Shown: positions 1 to 9,366 of the stretch, in pieces
Numbering within the stretch: position 1 is the stretch's first letter
Layout of the letters: each line of letters opens with the position of its first letter
Assembly (NCBI GenBank): GCA_026004775.1
Contig: BPJU01000019.1
Location: forward strand, 21,471-85,470
Source: Pirellulaceae bacterium
GTDB taxonomy: Bacteria > Planctomycetota > Planctomycetia > Pirellulales > Pirellulaceae
Direction of reading: 5' to 3'
DNA: 64,000 nt
Notes under the pieces: model-generated
Database searches by the model: none
Told to the model about the DNA's origin: nothing
What the model saw: only the letters and a program-made list of their open reading frames with translations
Program-made: the position numbers and the translations under genes

Positions 1-462
1 GTCATGGGGACTCGCGGTACGTTGATCCTGGAACGCGAGCAGGAAGTGATGCTATTCAAGGACTCGGATACCTCTACCCGCGTGGGCGTGCGTACCGAGG
101 GGTCGGGGCCGGTGCTGGACACGCAGGCCAGCGGTCCGGCCGGGGCGTTGGCCAAGGCCGCCGAACCGCAGAACGTCAGCCGCGGCTACCGCGAGGAAAT
201 GGAACATTGGGCCTATTGCATCCGCAACCCCGATCCGGAAAACGTGCCCCGCTGCCGTGGCGAGGTGGCTCTTGGCGATGCGGTGATCGCCTTGGGGGCC
301 AATATCGCCATGCAGCGTGCCAAACTGGGCCTGGGGGGATTTCTCCAGTTCCGCCCCGAGTGGTTTGATGTGGACAGTGATGAGATTCCGTCGCCCATCG
401 ACCCGAAGACCAAGCAACCGACGATCTCGTTTGATGAAGAAAAGCGGAAATTGCTCGGCTAG
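1..462 (+). CDS. Gfo/Idh/MocA-family oxidoreductase, C-terminal part (5' truncated by window)
   Basis: The frame is open from base 1 and ends at 462, so only about the last 153 residues are visible. The text matches the C-terminal alpha/beta domain of planctomycete Gfo/Idh/MocA dehydrogenases: a beta-strand stretch (TLILEREQEVMLF), then a helix with an EEMEHWAYCIRN motif and the R-C-R-G-E-V-A-L-G-D-A-V-I-A run that closes this fold in the family. The NAD-binding Rossmann half lies outside the window. Such proteins oxidise or reduce sugars and sugar derivatives. The substrate cannot be inferred. The next gene downstream (538) is a sugar isomerase-like protein on the same strand, which fits a small carbohydrate-use cluster. 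Confidence 0.75.
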   Translation, partial: VMGTRGTLILEREQEVMLFKDSDTSTRVGVRTEGSGPVLDTQASGPAGALAKAAEPQNVSRGYREEMEHWAYCIRNPDPENVPRCRGEVALGDAVIALGANIAMQRAKLGLGGFLQFRPEWFDVDSDEIPSPIDPKTKQPTISFDEEKRKLLG

Positions 463-537
463 ACCAACAGTCGGCCGGCCGGTGCATTACCACCGCCGTG
501 TACTGCTATCAAGCCTTCCAGCAGCGGAGAACGTATC

Positions 538-1386
538 ATGGACAAGTGGCCGATCGGGATTTTTACGAGTTTGGACGCGGGTTTGGGAGCTCGTCTGGAG
601 GTAGTGGCCGAGCTGGGGGCGACGACCATCCAGTTGCACGCGCCGTCTCGCCAAATGCGAACCGCCGAACATGCACAACAATTGCGCCGGCAACTCGATC
701 AGCTCGGCGTGCAACTGACGTGCGTCTTCGGGGGGTTCGAAGGTGAGAGCTACGCTGACATTCCCACGGTGCGCCGCACGGTGGGATTGGTTCCTCCCGA
801 AACACGGGCCAGCCGGCTCCAGGAGATGAAAGAGATAGCCGACTTTGCACTTCTACTCGATTGTCGGTCCGTAGCATTGCACCTGGGTTTCATTCCTCAT
901 GAAACCGGCAGCCCATTATACCAGGATGTGGTGCAGGTAACGCGCGAGCTTTGTGATTATTGTGCCGGCAAGCAACAAAACTTGCACTTGGAAACCGGTC
1001 AGGAAACAGCCGACGGCCTGCTGCAATTCATTCAGGATGTGCAGCGCCCGAATTTGTTTATCAATTTCGATCCAGCCAATATGATACTTTATGGCACGGG
1101 CGAGCCGATTGAGGCATTGCGCAAAGTCGGTGCGTATGTGCGGAGCGTGCATTGTAAGGACGCTCGCTGGGCGGATCGCCCCGGTGAAGAGTGGGGGCAG
1201 GAAGTGCCGTTGGGCGAGGGCCAAGTTGATATCGAGAAGTACCTGCGCACGCTGGCGGAAATCGGTTACTTCGGGCCACTGACGATCGAGCGGGAGATTC
1301 CTCACGAGCCGGAGCGCCAGAAAGCCGAAATCGGAAAGGCCATCCAGTTGCTGGTTCGCCTGCGTTCGGAAATTCTTGGGAGTTGA
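538..1386 (+). CDS. Sugar phosphate isomerase/epimerase (xylose isomerase-like TIM barrel)
   Basis: A 282-residue protein of the AP-endonuclease-2/xylose-isomerase-like TIM-barrel family. Visible family landmarks are a metal-ligand Glu in the HLETGQE strand (about residue 150), the NFDPANMILYG strand end (about 177-187), VHCKDARW (about 201-208), LGEGQVD, and the closing IEREI strand. These provide the divalent-metal site that supports isomerisation or epimerisation of keto sugars. The ATG at 538 has a weak upstream GGAGAA. It follows the oxidoreductase at 1-462 by 75 bases on the same strand, so the two may be co-transcribed. Substrate unknown. Family assignment is firm. Confidence 0.85.
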   Translation: MDKWPIGIFTSLDAGLGARLEVVAELGATTIQLHAPSRQMRTAEHAQQLRRQLDQLGVQLTCVFGGFEGESYADIPTVRRTVGLVPPETRASRLQEMKEIADFALLLDCRSVALHLGFIPHETGSPLYQDVVQVTRELCDYCAGKQQNLHLETGQETADGLLQFIQDVQRPNLFINFDPANMILYGTGEPIEALRKVGAYVRSVHCKDARWADRPGEEWGQEVPLGEGQVDIEKYLRTLAEIGYFGPLTIEREIPHEPERQKAEIGKAIQLLVRLRSEILGS

Positions 1387-1472
1387 GTCGTATTGGGAGA
1401 CTCGTTGCCGGAGCCTGGAAGCTTCGTGGCCGAACGACGGCGGGGCTGTGGCAACGGTCAGCACGTGTGACG

Positions 1473-1865
1473 ATGTCGCAGGCAAATTCCAGTTTTGGCT
1501 GGCAGCGATCGGTCATCGGGTGGCTGGCGGTGAGTTTGCTGGTGGCCGCCGCCCTGACATGGCTGGTGTTGCCGGTTTCGGCTTCCAGCCGTACGTTCTT
1601 GGCGATCTGTATTCGAATGGGGCTGCTGCTGGGAGCTTTGTGGCTGGCGCTGCCTCAACTGGCGGCGATATGGGCGAAGTATCCCCGGTGGATGTGGGGC
1701 CTTTTGGTTTTCGCCGCGATCTTGATATTCTTGCAGCCGGCGTCGCTGGCATATCTCGTGCCGATCGGCGTCGTCGTGTGGTTACTGTATCGGGGAGGCG
1801 TTCTGAAACAGATTGCCCAACGTTTCTTCCGCCGCGGGCAACCGGAACAGAAGTTTCGCTCGTGA
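1473..1865 (+). CDS. Small integral membrane protein, function unknown
   Basis: About 130 residues with four hydrophobic segments (roughly residues 12-33, 39-57, 66-82 and 87-100) and an Arg/Lys-rich C-terminus, so it probably sits in the inner membrane with its tail in the cytoplasm. I recognise no family. The frame is also open back to a TTG at 1383, which overlaps the stop of the isomerase gene. I prefer the ATG at 1473 because the first 30 residues of the longer form are Arg-rich and lack conserved features. A competing frame (1376-2005) lacks membrane segments and is judged a shadow. Confidence 0.5.
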   Translation: MSQANSSFGWQRSVIGWLAVSLLVAAALTWLVLPVSASSRTFLAICIRMGLLLGALWLALPQLAAIWAKYPRWMWGLLVFAAILIFLQPASLAYLVPIGVVVWLLYRGGVLKQIAQRFFRRGQPEQKFRS

Positions 1866-2075
1866 AGGAGTCGCTGCTCGCGGCAAAGTCGGTGACGTGC
1901 ACCCTGGCACATTCCAACCAGCGACGGTTGCTATCTGCAGCAGAAGCGGCGAATTGTGCAAGTCTTCGGAGAGACGGATGTGATTTCTACTACGGGCTGG
2001 AATAGTGGGCGGCAATCCGACTACGAGCAGGAGAAAAAAGTGAAGATGAAATTGCCACCAACAGATAGAGGACAG

Positions 2076-4037
2076 TTACAGTAACGCAAGCAAGGTCATC
2101 CAGCGGACGGCCAAGTCCATATCGTCTTGTGAAAAAGTGCCGTCAGCCGAGCCAAGCAGGTGCAGTACGGTCGGGTAACGCATTGCCCGTAGTTGTTCGG
2201 CCGTCCGGCCGACGGCAGCCCGCAGGCGACTGTGTTGGGCCACGCCCAGGAACACGGCCAGAGGATACGCCGGCTCGTTATCCGGAATCCGCAGCCGCAC
2301 CGGAGCCGCTGCATTGCGGACCAACAATCCTCGTACCTCGGCACGCGCGCCGAACGCCACCACATAAGCGATGCTCCCCCCGAGTTCCTCTCCACCGATC
2401 ACCACTTTTTGCCGGTCGATCGGGTAGTTCTCGATGACGTGACTGAGGACTTTGCGCAGGTATTCCACATCGGTCGGCCGCCACCCTGTCGGATCAGCCG
2501 AACGCGGAAGGAGCAGTGCAACTCCATGGCTGCGGCACTGCTCTTTCCAGGCAGCTACCACAGCCTCTGCATCATATTGGCCGCCGGCTTGCAACCAGAC
2601 GAGAAGACCGTACGGTGCCGGCGGGTTAGCGCCGTATGGCAACCACAAGCGACACTGATTCGGCTCTTCCGGTACGGCGACATCTGCCCATGCTTCCTGG
2701 CCGCCTTCGGGTGGCTCGATTACCGGAACCCCGTCGGGAATCTTTTCCGGGAACGGCTGAAGTTGCACTTCGACGGAGAGGCGCTGGCGGCCTCGTTGCA
2801 CATCGAGCGTGACTCGGTCACCTGGCTGATGGGCCAGCAGAACCTGCCCCAAGGACTGGGTGTCGGTTATTTCTTGTCCGGCGCAGCGGCGAATCCGGTC
2901 CGCTTGTTGCAGTCCGGCTTTTTCGGCTGCTCCACCCGGAAGCAGCCATGCGATTTCTACACCCGGTTGCTGGTCAGCGGGCGTGCGCGGCAGCACGCCG
3001 AGCCTGGCGTGTGCATAGGGTACGAGCTGATCCACGAGCGTAGCCGACACGGTGACGGGCTGACCGTTGCGGTCGACAGTTACGGTGACCGTATCGCCGG
3101 CATAGAGCGGGCCGAGTTGGTGTTTGACTTCCGCGATCCGAACGACCGGCACACCGTTTATGTGAGTAATGCGATCTTTGGGCTGGAGGCCGGCCTTCTG
3201 GGCGGGCGAGTTGAAACGGACGACCGAAATTACCGGGCGGCCGAGAAGTTCGTTTTTGTCTTCGAACGCGATGCCCAGCAGTCCGGCATGCAGGTCGCGG
3301 CCTTGTTTCCATTGATCGAGGCGAGCCAGCACATCCACGAGCGGGATGGCAAAGCCGATGCCCGAATCGTACCATTCGGCGCCCGCGATTTCTCCTTGAG
3401 CGTGCGGGCTGATCGGGACCAGTACGCCGATGACGCGGCCTTCGATATCCACCAGGGGCCCGCCGTAATTGGAGGGGGAGACTTTGGCATCGGTCTGAAC
3501 CGCCTTTCCCCAGACGCGGTTGGTAGCGCTCAGAATACCCACCGACACATTGGGCAAGCTCCCTGCGAAAGTGCGGCCCACGGCGATGGCCCACTGCCCG
3601 ACTTTCCAGGACTCGCGCGGAGCCGGCTCGGGGATGGGCAACGGGGCCTCGGCGTCGATTTTCAACAGCACCAGCATGCGGCTGTGGTCGTGAGCCACGA
3701 TACGGGCGGCGTGCCGGGCCCCGTCGTGCAAAGTCACCAGGATCGATGACGGTTTTTGCACAAAGTTGAACGCGCTGGATACGATGTATCCATCTTCGCT
3801 AATAATCAATCCTGTGGTAGGGCCGGTGGGAACGATCAGGTCTTCCACGCGCTCCAGCCCACCGATTGTTTCGATGCGCACTACGGAAGGCGCCACATGA
3901 GCCACAGCGGCGGCGATGGCTTGTTGTTGGAGTTCCACCAGCGAGGGCTGAACCGCGCTGGCGGCAAGCGCCCACTGCATCCACACCGCACAAGCTGCGG
4001 CTGCCGTCTTGCCCGCCCGCGATATGAAGCTGGCCAC
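2076..4037 (-). CDS. Catalytically dead HtrA-like protein with two PDZ domains and an alpha/beta-hydrolase-like C-terminus
   Basis: Last gene of the MoxR operon. I chose the GTG start at 4037: a GGAG lies 7 bases upstream and it gives a clean signal peptide (KTAAAACAVWMQWALAASA). The ATG at 4145 overlaps the upstream stop (ATGA) but adds 36 Arg-rich residues. Order: signal peptide 1-28, trypsin-like fold about 35-230, PDZ about 250-335, PDZ about 345-430, hydrolase-like domain about 455-653. The trypsin triad is absent: Phe90 stands where His belongs (GYIVSSAFNFV), Met121 where Asp belongs (DHSRMLVLLKI), Tyr191 where Ser belongs (SNYGGPL). In the hydrolase-like domain the nucleophile elbow reads G-E-E-L-G-G (549-554), with Glu551 in place of Ser. 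It is probably a periplasmic binding or scaffold protein. Fold assignment is strong; function is inferred. Confidence 0.8.
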   Translation of the reverse strand: MASFISRAGKTAAAACAVWMQWALAASAVQPSLVELQQQAIAAAVAHVAPSVVRIETIGGLERVEDLIVPTGPTTGLIISEDGYIVSSAFNFVQKPSSILVTLHDGARHAARIVAHDHSRMLVLLKIDAEAPLPIPEPAPRESWKVGQWAIAVGRTFAGSLPNVSVGILSATNRVWGKAVQTDAKVSPSNYGGPLVDIEGRVIGVLVPISPHAQGEIAGAEWYDSGIGFAIPLVDVLARLDQWKQGRDLHAGLLGIAFEDKNELLGRPVISVVRFNSPAQKAGLQPKDRITHINGVPVVRIAEVKHQLGPLYAGDTVTVTVDRNGQPVTVSATLVDQLVPYAHARLGVLPRTPADQQPGVEIAWLLPGGAAEKAGLQQADRIRRCAGQEITDTQSLGQVLLAHQPGDRVTLDVQRGRQRLSVEVQLQPFPEKIPDGVPVIEPPEGGQEAWADVAVPEEPNQCRLWLPYGANPPAPYGLLVWLQAGGQYDAEAVVAAWKEQCRSHGVALLLPRSADPTGWRPTDVEYLRKVLSHVIENYPIDRQKVVIGGEELGGSIAYVVAFGARAEVRGLLVRNAAAPVRLRIPDNEPAYPLAVFLGVAQHSRLRAAVGRTAEQLRAMRYPTVLHLLGSADGTFSQDDMDLAVRWMTLLALL

Positions 4038-4141
4038 TTTGTTACTCCATGATAAAAGCACCTGTCCACACAGGCGTTGACGTCTCGTACGATATGCCGG
4101 CATCCAGACGGGAAGCGTTGCAAGCTTCGCTCGACACTTTT

Positions 4142-5176
4142 TCATGGCAGCCGCAACGTTACCTCAATCAAATCCTGCTCGCGTTGGACGGTGAGCCTTA
4201 CCGGGTCAATGCGGTCGATATACGACAGCTCTTCTCGCACCGCAGCGCAGGAAGGGACCAGGTGGTCGTTCACAAAAAGGATAAGATCATCCGGAGCCAG
4301 TCCCGCTTCGGCGGCCGGTGAGCCGGGCCGTACCGACTCGATGAACGGCGGCGTCTTCGGCAACACCTCCGGTACCAGCACCAACCCCAGCTCTTCCAGC
4401 GACATGGGAGAGGCGGGGCGTGGAGTGCTGCTGTCGCCGCGGGATGTGGGGGCTCGACCAGCGAGAATCGCCTCCACGGAAGCCGTCAGTTCGCCGGCCG
4501 GAATCGCATAATTGATCCAGGTGTTCGTCAGATCATTCCGCAATTCTTTGCCCAGCAGCCCCACGAACCGGCCGGAAGCATCCGTCAGTGCGCCGCCCGC
4601 AGCCCCGGGGTTGTTCGTAATCGCATCCAGCACCAGTACCGGCCCCTGGTAAGGAATCGTAAAAGCCCCGCGGCGCGCCTGAAGTTCGGTCTTGGCCGAA
4701 ACCGTACCGTGCAGCACGCTGGGCATCTCGTCCCCGGTGGCCACGCCGAAGATGTTGCTGAAAGCCAGTACCCAACTGCCTACGTCCGGCTCGACAGCCG
4801 AATGCAAATCAAAATAATCCGCGTGTTGGACATCGATCTTCAAGACGGCGATTTCCAGCTTCGGATCGGCCCCGACCAGCGTCGCCTGGTAGCGGGTGCC
4901 GTCATGCAAGACGGCAAGCACGACATCGGTATCCAGTACGTAGCTCCAAACTGTAAGGATGTGACCTTCCGGGGAAATGAAAAAACCGCTTTGATAAGCT
5001 TCCAACCCCCGCAAGCCACCTGCGCCATAGATCTTGACCAGCTTGGGCTGGACACCGCGGATGATATCGGCCAGCGAGTTGTGGCTATCTATCGGTTCCC
5101 GTGCTGAGAGTCCCGTGGCAAGTGCCAGGGCGAGCCCTGCCGCTATCAGCGCCGTTGGATTGCTCAGTCGTGCCAT
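4142..5176 (-). CDS. Catalytically dead HtrA-like protein with one PDZ domain
   Basis: The frame opens at 5341, but the ATG at 5176 gives a good signal peptide (LIAAGLALALATGLSA), so I use it (344 residues). The trypsin-like fold spans about 35-250 and one PDZ domain about 265-344 (GLAPDDLILFVNDHLV). Every triad position is changed: Ser78 for His (GHILTVWSYVL), Glu108 for Asp (DPKLEIAVLKI), Ala193 for Ser (GAAGGAL). The oxyanion-type glycines and the flanking core strands are kept, so this is loss of catalysis and not decay. It lies 20 bases after the active HtrA-like gene (5197-7008) and its stop lies within the longer form of the next gene. Exported; probably a regulator or substrate-holding paralogue. 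Confidence 0.82.
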   Translation of the reverse strand: MARLSNPTALIAAGLALALATGLSAREPIDSHNSLADIIRGVQPKLVKIYGAGGLRGLEAYQSGFFISPEGHILTVWSYVLDTDVVLAVLHDGTRYQATLVGADPKLEIAVLKIDVQHADYFDLHSAVEPDVGSWVLAFSNIFGVATGDEMPSVLHGTVSAKTELQARRGAFTIPYQGPVLVLDAITNNPGAAGGALTDASGRFVGLLGKELRNDLTNTWINYAIPAGELTASVEAILAGRAPTSRGDSSTPRPASPMSLEELGLVLVPEVLPKTPPFIESVRPGSPAAEAGLAPDDLILFVNDHLVPSCAAVREELSYIDRIDPVRLTVQREQDLIEVTLRLP

Positions 5177-5196
5177 GCAGTTGCTCCGAGCGTGTA

Positions 5197-7008
5197 TCAC
5201 TGGCTGTTGTCCATCAGACCTGAAACACGGATTTCTTGCAGTTCCAAGTCGGCATACCGCTGATCGCCATGTACTACGCGGATACGTCCCGGTAGCTGCC
5301 GGCCGCGGAAGGAACGGTAATCGTCGAAGTACAGTTCGCACGGGTCGGACATACTGTCCGGGAACATCTCCATCGCCAACAGTCGTCCCGAATCACGATC
5401 GAAATAAAAATGGCACTCGACGACGTCATAGTAGGCGACGAGCACATCATACAGGCCGGTTCGACCTACCAGCGGAGCATCGCCCCAATAGATCACCTGG
5501 CCGAACTGATCGGGGCCCAAAACCAACAGGCGGCGCCACAGGTGCAGAGCGGCCAACAGCCCACCGCTTCCCAGCGGGTGGCGCTGGTCTCCCAATTCGC
5601 TTTCCAGGTCGATACGAGCCGGTCCGTCGGGAAAGCGTCCCGTGAGGTACCTGCCTTCCCAGCGGATTTCGACCGGGCTATCGGCAGCCACAGCGGCGAT
5701 CGTCCAATCGCCGCTCCAATCGGGGCAGGTATGATCGGACGCGAATCGTTGCCAGACGCGGTCTCGTTCCAGCCGATTGAAGTAGTAGTTGGCGAAGCCT
5801 CGCCGCCGCTCGTAACTTCGACGCACCTCTTCAGCGAACTGGACATCCCCGTCTGGGGCTTCGGCCTCATCCTTGGGCTGTTGCGGCTGCGGCTGATCTG
5901 GTGGTTGAGGGCCGGGAGGCTGAGGCGGTTGGGGCCGGCGAGGTGCCACGGGGCGTTCCACGACTCGCCACAATTCCTCTTCCGAATGCACTCCTGCCAA
6001 ACGCACGTAAGCATCGTACCGCTGGCCGGCTCGCAGAAAGCTCAACGGCACGCGCCAGCCTTTCGGGAAGGTCCCCAACACATTCTTGAACCCGTTGGCG
6101 GTTGTGATTCGCCGGCCGCCGAACGCCACGATCTCGTCGCCGAACCGCAATCCTCGGCGGTACGCATCGCTGGTCGCCAGCACGTTGGACACCACTACCC
6201 TGCCCCGCTCGTCCGTCAGCACGGTGGCTCCCAGCGTGGCGTGATCGACGATCCGCCCGCTGCGGAGGTTGCCCCAAAAGTTCTTGATCTGGTTGATCGA
6301 AATAGCGTAGCCGACTCCGACATTTACCCGCCCACGCTTCTCGAAAGAACCGCGACCGTTAATGCCGATCAGTTCGCCGGCCGCATTGAAAAGCGGACCA
6401 CCGGAATTGCCGGGATTGATGGCCGCATCGGTTTGGATGCAATCGGCGTATTCCAGAATCGTTCCGGCCGGATATTGATAACGGTGGACACCCGAGACGA
6501 TACCATAGGTGACGGTAGGCTGTAGGTCGGTTGCCAGCAGGAAAGGGTTGCCCACAGCGAAACACCAGTCGCCGACTTGGACCGTGTCGCTGTCGCCCAG
6601 GGTGGCTGCGGGAAAGTCGTCGCGGCCGAACAGTTTGATCAGTGCTACGTCACCGGTCGGGTCCAAGCCGACCAAGACGGCATCATAGATTTGACCGTCG
6701 GCCATACCGCACTTCATGAAAGGGCCGCACGGCTGGACGACATGGAAATTGGTCAGGGCATAGCCGTCGGGTGTGACGACCACACCACTGCCGCCACCTC
6801 GCCCGGAAGGCTCGAAGATAGCGATAGTCGGGCGGATGGCTCGAGCCATCACCTCGATGCGCTCTTGTTCCGATTGCCGCACGGCCGCTGGCACAGAGGG
6901 CGTCTGGGCGCGGGCGTCCACGGGCGCCACGCCTGCCAGAGCAAGACAGCTTCCGGCTACCCACCACACACCTCGCAACGCCCTCGGCAGGCTCGTTCGG
7001 CCGCTCAT
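5197..7008 (-). CDS. HtrA/DegP-like serine protease with intact triad, one PDZ domain and a C-terminal extension
   Basis: A 603-residue exported protease. Signal peptide 1-35 (ends DARAQ). The trypsin-like domain spans about 45-270 with the complete triad: His89 (LTNFHVV), Asp120 (GDVALIKL) and Ser202 (GNSGGPL). A PDZ domain follows (about 270-365), then a Pro/Gln-rich linker (about 372-400) and an extra domain of about 200 residues that I do not recognise (rich in Trp, Tyr and Asp, ending with a LELQEIRVSG strand). HtrA proteins degrade or refold misfolded envelope proteins. The start overlaps the stop of the NPCBM gene (ATGA at 7005-7008), implying translational coupling. It is the only one of the three neighbouring trypsin-fold proteins able to cleave. 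Confidence 0.9.
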   Translation of the reverse strand: MSGRTSLPRALRGVWWVAGSCLALAGVAPVDARAQTPSVPAAVRQSEQERIEVMARAIRPTIAIFEPSGRGGGSGVVVTPDGYALTNFHVVQPCGPFMKCGMADGQIYDAVLVGLDPTGDVALIKLFGRDDFPAATLGDSDTVQVGDWCFAVGNPFLLATDLQPTVTYGIVSGVHRYQYPAGTILEYADCIQTDAAINPGNSGGPLFNAAGELIGINGRGSFEKRGRVNVGVGYAISINQIKNFWGNLRSGRIVDHATLGATVLTDERGRVVVSNVLATSDAYRRGLRFGDEIVAFGGRRITTANGFKNVLGTFPKGWRVPLSFLRAGQRYDAYVRLAGVHSEEELWRVVERPVAPRRPQPPQPPGPQPPDQPQPQQPKDEAEAPDGDVQFAEEVRRSYERRRGFANYYFNRLERDRVWQRFASDHTCPDWSGDWTIAAVAADSPVEIRWEGRYLTGRFPDGPARIDLESELGDQRHPLGSGGLLAALHLWRRLLVLGPDQFGQVIYWGDAPLVGRTGLYDVLVAYYDVVECHFYFDRDSGRLLAMEMFPDSMSDPCELYFDDYRSFRGRQLPGRIRVVHGDQRYADLELQEIRVSGLMDNSQ

Positions 7009-8210
7009 TGCGTCAGTCTCGCATCTGTCACATACAAATAGTCCCCGGCGTCACCGCCCGCGCCGTAATCGGCCACGATTGTCAAACGCCGCGCCCCACC
7101 CAAGGGTATCTCCACCTGGGTCACTTGACCCGGTACGGCAAAGTTCTGTTGCCATACCACTTTACCATCCAGCACCACGCGGCACTCCACGCTGCCCGTG
7201 GCATTTTCCACCCGTTGCTCGTCCGTACCTATCGTCGCTCGGAAATATCGGTACCCTTCCGGCAACCGGTACGTTACTTCATTATAGCTGTGCAGGGCCA
7301 GCCCTTTATACCAAGTGCGGCCGGCAAGCCGAATCGGTCCCCCATCGAAAGTTTCGTTGAACCGGGGAGCACGCAGGGGCGCCAGCAGTTCGTCGGGCAG
7401 TTTACTGGGAATGAAGGTGCGCCATTGAGCGGCCTCGACCGGCAGGTCGCTCAAATAGAGCGAATGGCCGGAAGCATAGTCAATCGCCGCCAATTGCTCC
7501 CATTCAGCCGAAGCACGTAGCCCTCCGATCGAAACCCATTCCAACCGGTCTTCCTTCCGCTCCAGGTGTTCGACACTCCAGGACGAACCGTCTTTGAGCA
7601 GCACGCGGGCTGCCAGGGCCGGCCCGCGCGAGGCCTGAGCACTATAGAAGACCAGGCCCACAATGCGTTCCCGCTTCGGCTCGATCCGGTCACCTTCGAA
7701 TTCGAATTCCACCACCTGCTCGTCAACGCGATGCACTACGCCCTCTAACACATCCAAAGCCACAGTGCCGTTACGCTCAGCGCGATAGACCAGAAGATCT
7801 TTGGCCGGCGGCTTCGCCAAAATTTCATTCCATTGGCGTACGAGGGTTTCGTTGCCTCCAAGATCCTGGAGCAAGACGTGTTTTATCTGACCGGCGGGAA
7901 CGGCGATCAGTTTGCCATCCGTATCGGTGATGGTTGCCTGAGCTCGCTCCAGGTGAAAATCCTTCATGGCGATTCGCGAGCCGTCTCGCAACCATACGGC
8001 ACGCCCAGGTGTCGGTGCGGGCTGTTCGCTCAAGCGGAGCCAGCGAACTTGTGTGCCCGGTATGGAAATCGTCTGGTCACCGCTGGCCAATACGATCTCT
8101 TGCAGTGAGAGCTGTTGCAACTGTCCAGTAACCAGCTTTCCATCCACCAGCTCCACTTGTACCGCCGGCGGAGCCATCACGAGCAACGTAAAACTTATCA
8201 ACCATGGCAT
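7005..8210 (-). CDS. Secreted NPCBM/NEW2-domain protein
   Basis: A 401-residue protein with a signal peptide (LISFTLLVMAPPAVQ). The N-terminal two thirds holds repeated beta-rich units (VELVDGKLVTGQLQQL; VLLKDGSSWSVEHLER). The last 150 residues match the NPCBM (novel putative carbohydrate-binding module) domain: GRTWYKGLALHSYNEVTYRLP, a GTDEQRV turn, a VECRVVLDGKVV strand and a terminal VADYGAGGDAGDYLYVTDARL strand. NPCBM domains bind sugars or act as envelope adhesion modules. The stop overlaps the start of the HtrA-like protease gene by 4 bases, so the two are likely made together. Confidence 0.82.
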   Translation of the reverse strand: MPWLISFTLLVMAPPAVQVELVDGKLVTGQLQQLSLQEIVLASGDQTISIPGTQVRWLRLSEQPAPTPGRAVWLRDGSRIAMKDFHLERAQATITDTDGKLIAVPAGQIKHVLLQDLGGNETLVRQWNEILAKPPAKDLLVYRAERNGTVALDVLEGVVHRVDEQVVEFEFEGDRIEPKRERIVGLVFYSAQASRGPALAARVLLKDGSSWSVEHLERKEDRLEWVSIGGLRASAEWEQLAAIDYASGHSLYLSDLPVEAAQWRTFIPSKLPDELLAPLRAPRFNETFDGGPIRLAGRTWYKGLALHSYNEVTYRLPEGYRYFRATIGTDEQRVENATGSVECRVVLDGKVVWQQNFAVPGQVTQVEIPLGGARRLTIVADYGAGGDAGDYLYVTDARLTQ

Positions 8211-8266
8211 GGGATTGTTTTTCTCCGCCGATAACGATGGGCTCGACCACCGTAGTGGTTTAGCAC

Positions 8267-9304
8267 CTAGGGGGATGTCCTGGCCAATTTGCGAAAATAT
8301 TCTTCGATGACCGTCCTGTAGTGGGATGGCAAATTCTTGGTAACTTCCTGAAGGGCTTCTTCACGCTCGCGGGGCGGCAGGTTTCCCCAGCCGGACCCGT
8401 GGCCGATATCTCTTTGGGCAACATTACCGGGACCGGTGCCACCCAGCGGGGCACTATCCTGCGCGGGCTGGCTGGGCTGCAATGTGCCGCCCGCCGCGCC
8501 GCCGTTTTGTTGCTGGAGCTGCTGTTCCAATTCTTCGATCATCTTGTCGAGTTTGGCAATCACTTCGTCCTCTTTCTTGCGAACGATCGTACCGGCCCGT
8601 CCCAGATCCAGCCGGCGGCGGATATCATCCATCATCCGAGCCACCTCATCCAGACTGTCGGGTTCCAAGGGCGATAAATCGGCTGCCATCAACTGGGCGA
8701 TGTCGCGGTAACGGCGAGGGATCGACGATTGACGGGCTAGCAGTCGTGACAGCGTCGCCAGACATTCGTCCTTATGGAGCAGCTTGTGGTGAGCGACGCT
8801 CTTGTAAAAGAGCAGCGTCGCCGGTACCAACACCTCTTCCGGCCGCAACTCCCGGCAAACTTCCAACGCCTCATCATACAGCTCCTGCTGTACTAACCAG
8901 CGAGCCAAATAAACGCGCATCGTTCCATCCACCAGCTTGTCGGAGATGGGGTTTTCAACAAGCTTCCACCGTGGAAGCGGTACTGGAGGAGGAGTCTGGT
9001 GGGTGACTTGCCAGATTTCGGCAGCAGCCGGAACCACACGGGCGACGGTTGCGGCGAGCTGGTCCAACAAAGCCGATTCGTCCAGACGCCGGTCCTCCGG
9101 CGGCCATGGGGCGAGCAACTCACCGCGCAGCGACTCATCCACCGACTGCTCGTTAAGCCACGCGACGACGGCCGCCCGCACTTCGCCATACGACGGCGTT
9201 TTCCACGTACTGGCCGTCTCGGCAAAGTCCTGGCCGGCGGCTACCGACGCAACCATAGTCACCAGCCATGCCGGTAGAAATCCCAGACTACAACCAAACC
9301 TCAT
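8267..9304 (-). CDS. Secreted protein of unknown function, conserved in the MoxR operon
   Basis: The ATG at 9304 gives a signal peptide (FLPAWLVTMVASVAAG); the frame extends back to 9331 but those nine residues are polar. About 345 residues. The central part is helical (WLVQQELYDEALEVCRELR; LYKSVAHHKLLHKDECLATL) and resembles TPR-like pairs. Then comes a coiled-coil stretch (DEVIAKLDKMIEELEQQLQQQ), a Gly/Gln/Pro-rich linker and a C-terminal PPREREEALQEVTKNLPSHYR motif. The last motif recurs at the end of proteins in planctomycete MoxR/BatA operons. Role unknown. It sits 62 bases after the Gly-Gln-Gln protein gene and 56 bases before the NPCBM gene. Confidence 0.7.
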   Translation of the reverse strand: MRFGCSLGFLPAWLVTMVASVAAGQDFAETASTWKTPSYGEVRAAVVAWLNEQSVDESLRGELLAPWPPEDRRLDESALLDQLAATVARVVPAAAEIWQVTHQTPPPVPLPRWKLVENPISDKLVDGTMRVYLARWLVQQELYDEALEVCRELRPEEVLVPATLLFYKSVAHHKLLHKDECLATLSRLLARQSSIPRRYRDIAQLMAADLSPLEPDSLDEVARMMDDIRRRLDLGRAGTIVRKKEDEVIAKLDKMIEELEQQLQQQNGGAAGGTLQPSQPAQDSAPLGGTGPGNVAQRDIGHGSGWGNLPPREREEALQEVTKNLPSHYRTVIEEYFRKLARTSP

Positions 9305-9366
9305 GCTCACATTTCGATCGGCCATAACCACGGTGCCCTTGCTGCGTCACGCTGCTTCTGTTTCCG

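Noticed and set aside
1376..2005. 209-residue plus-strand frame overlapping the small membrane protein
   Set aside because: No membrane segments or family features; the competing frame has four hydrophobic helices.
2193..3749. 518-residue open frame on the plus strand
   Set aside because: Shadow of the dead HtrA-like gene on the minus strand; low-quality composition and no family features.
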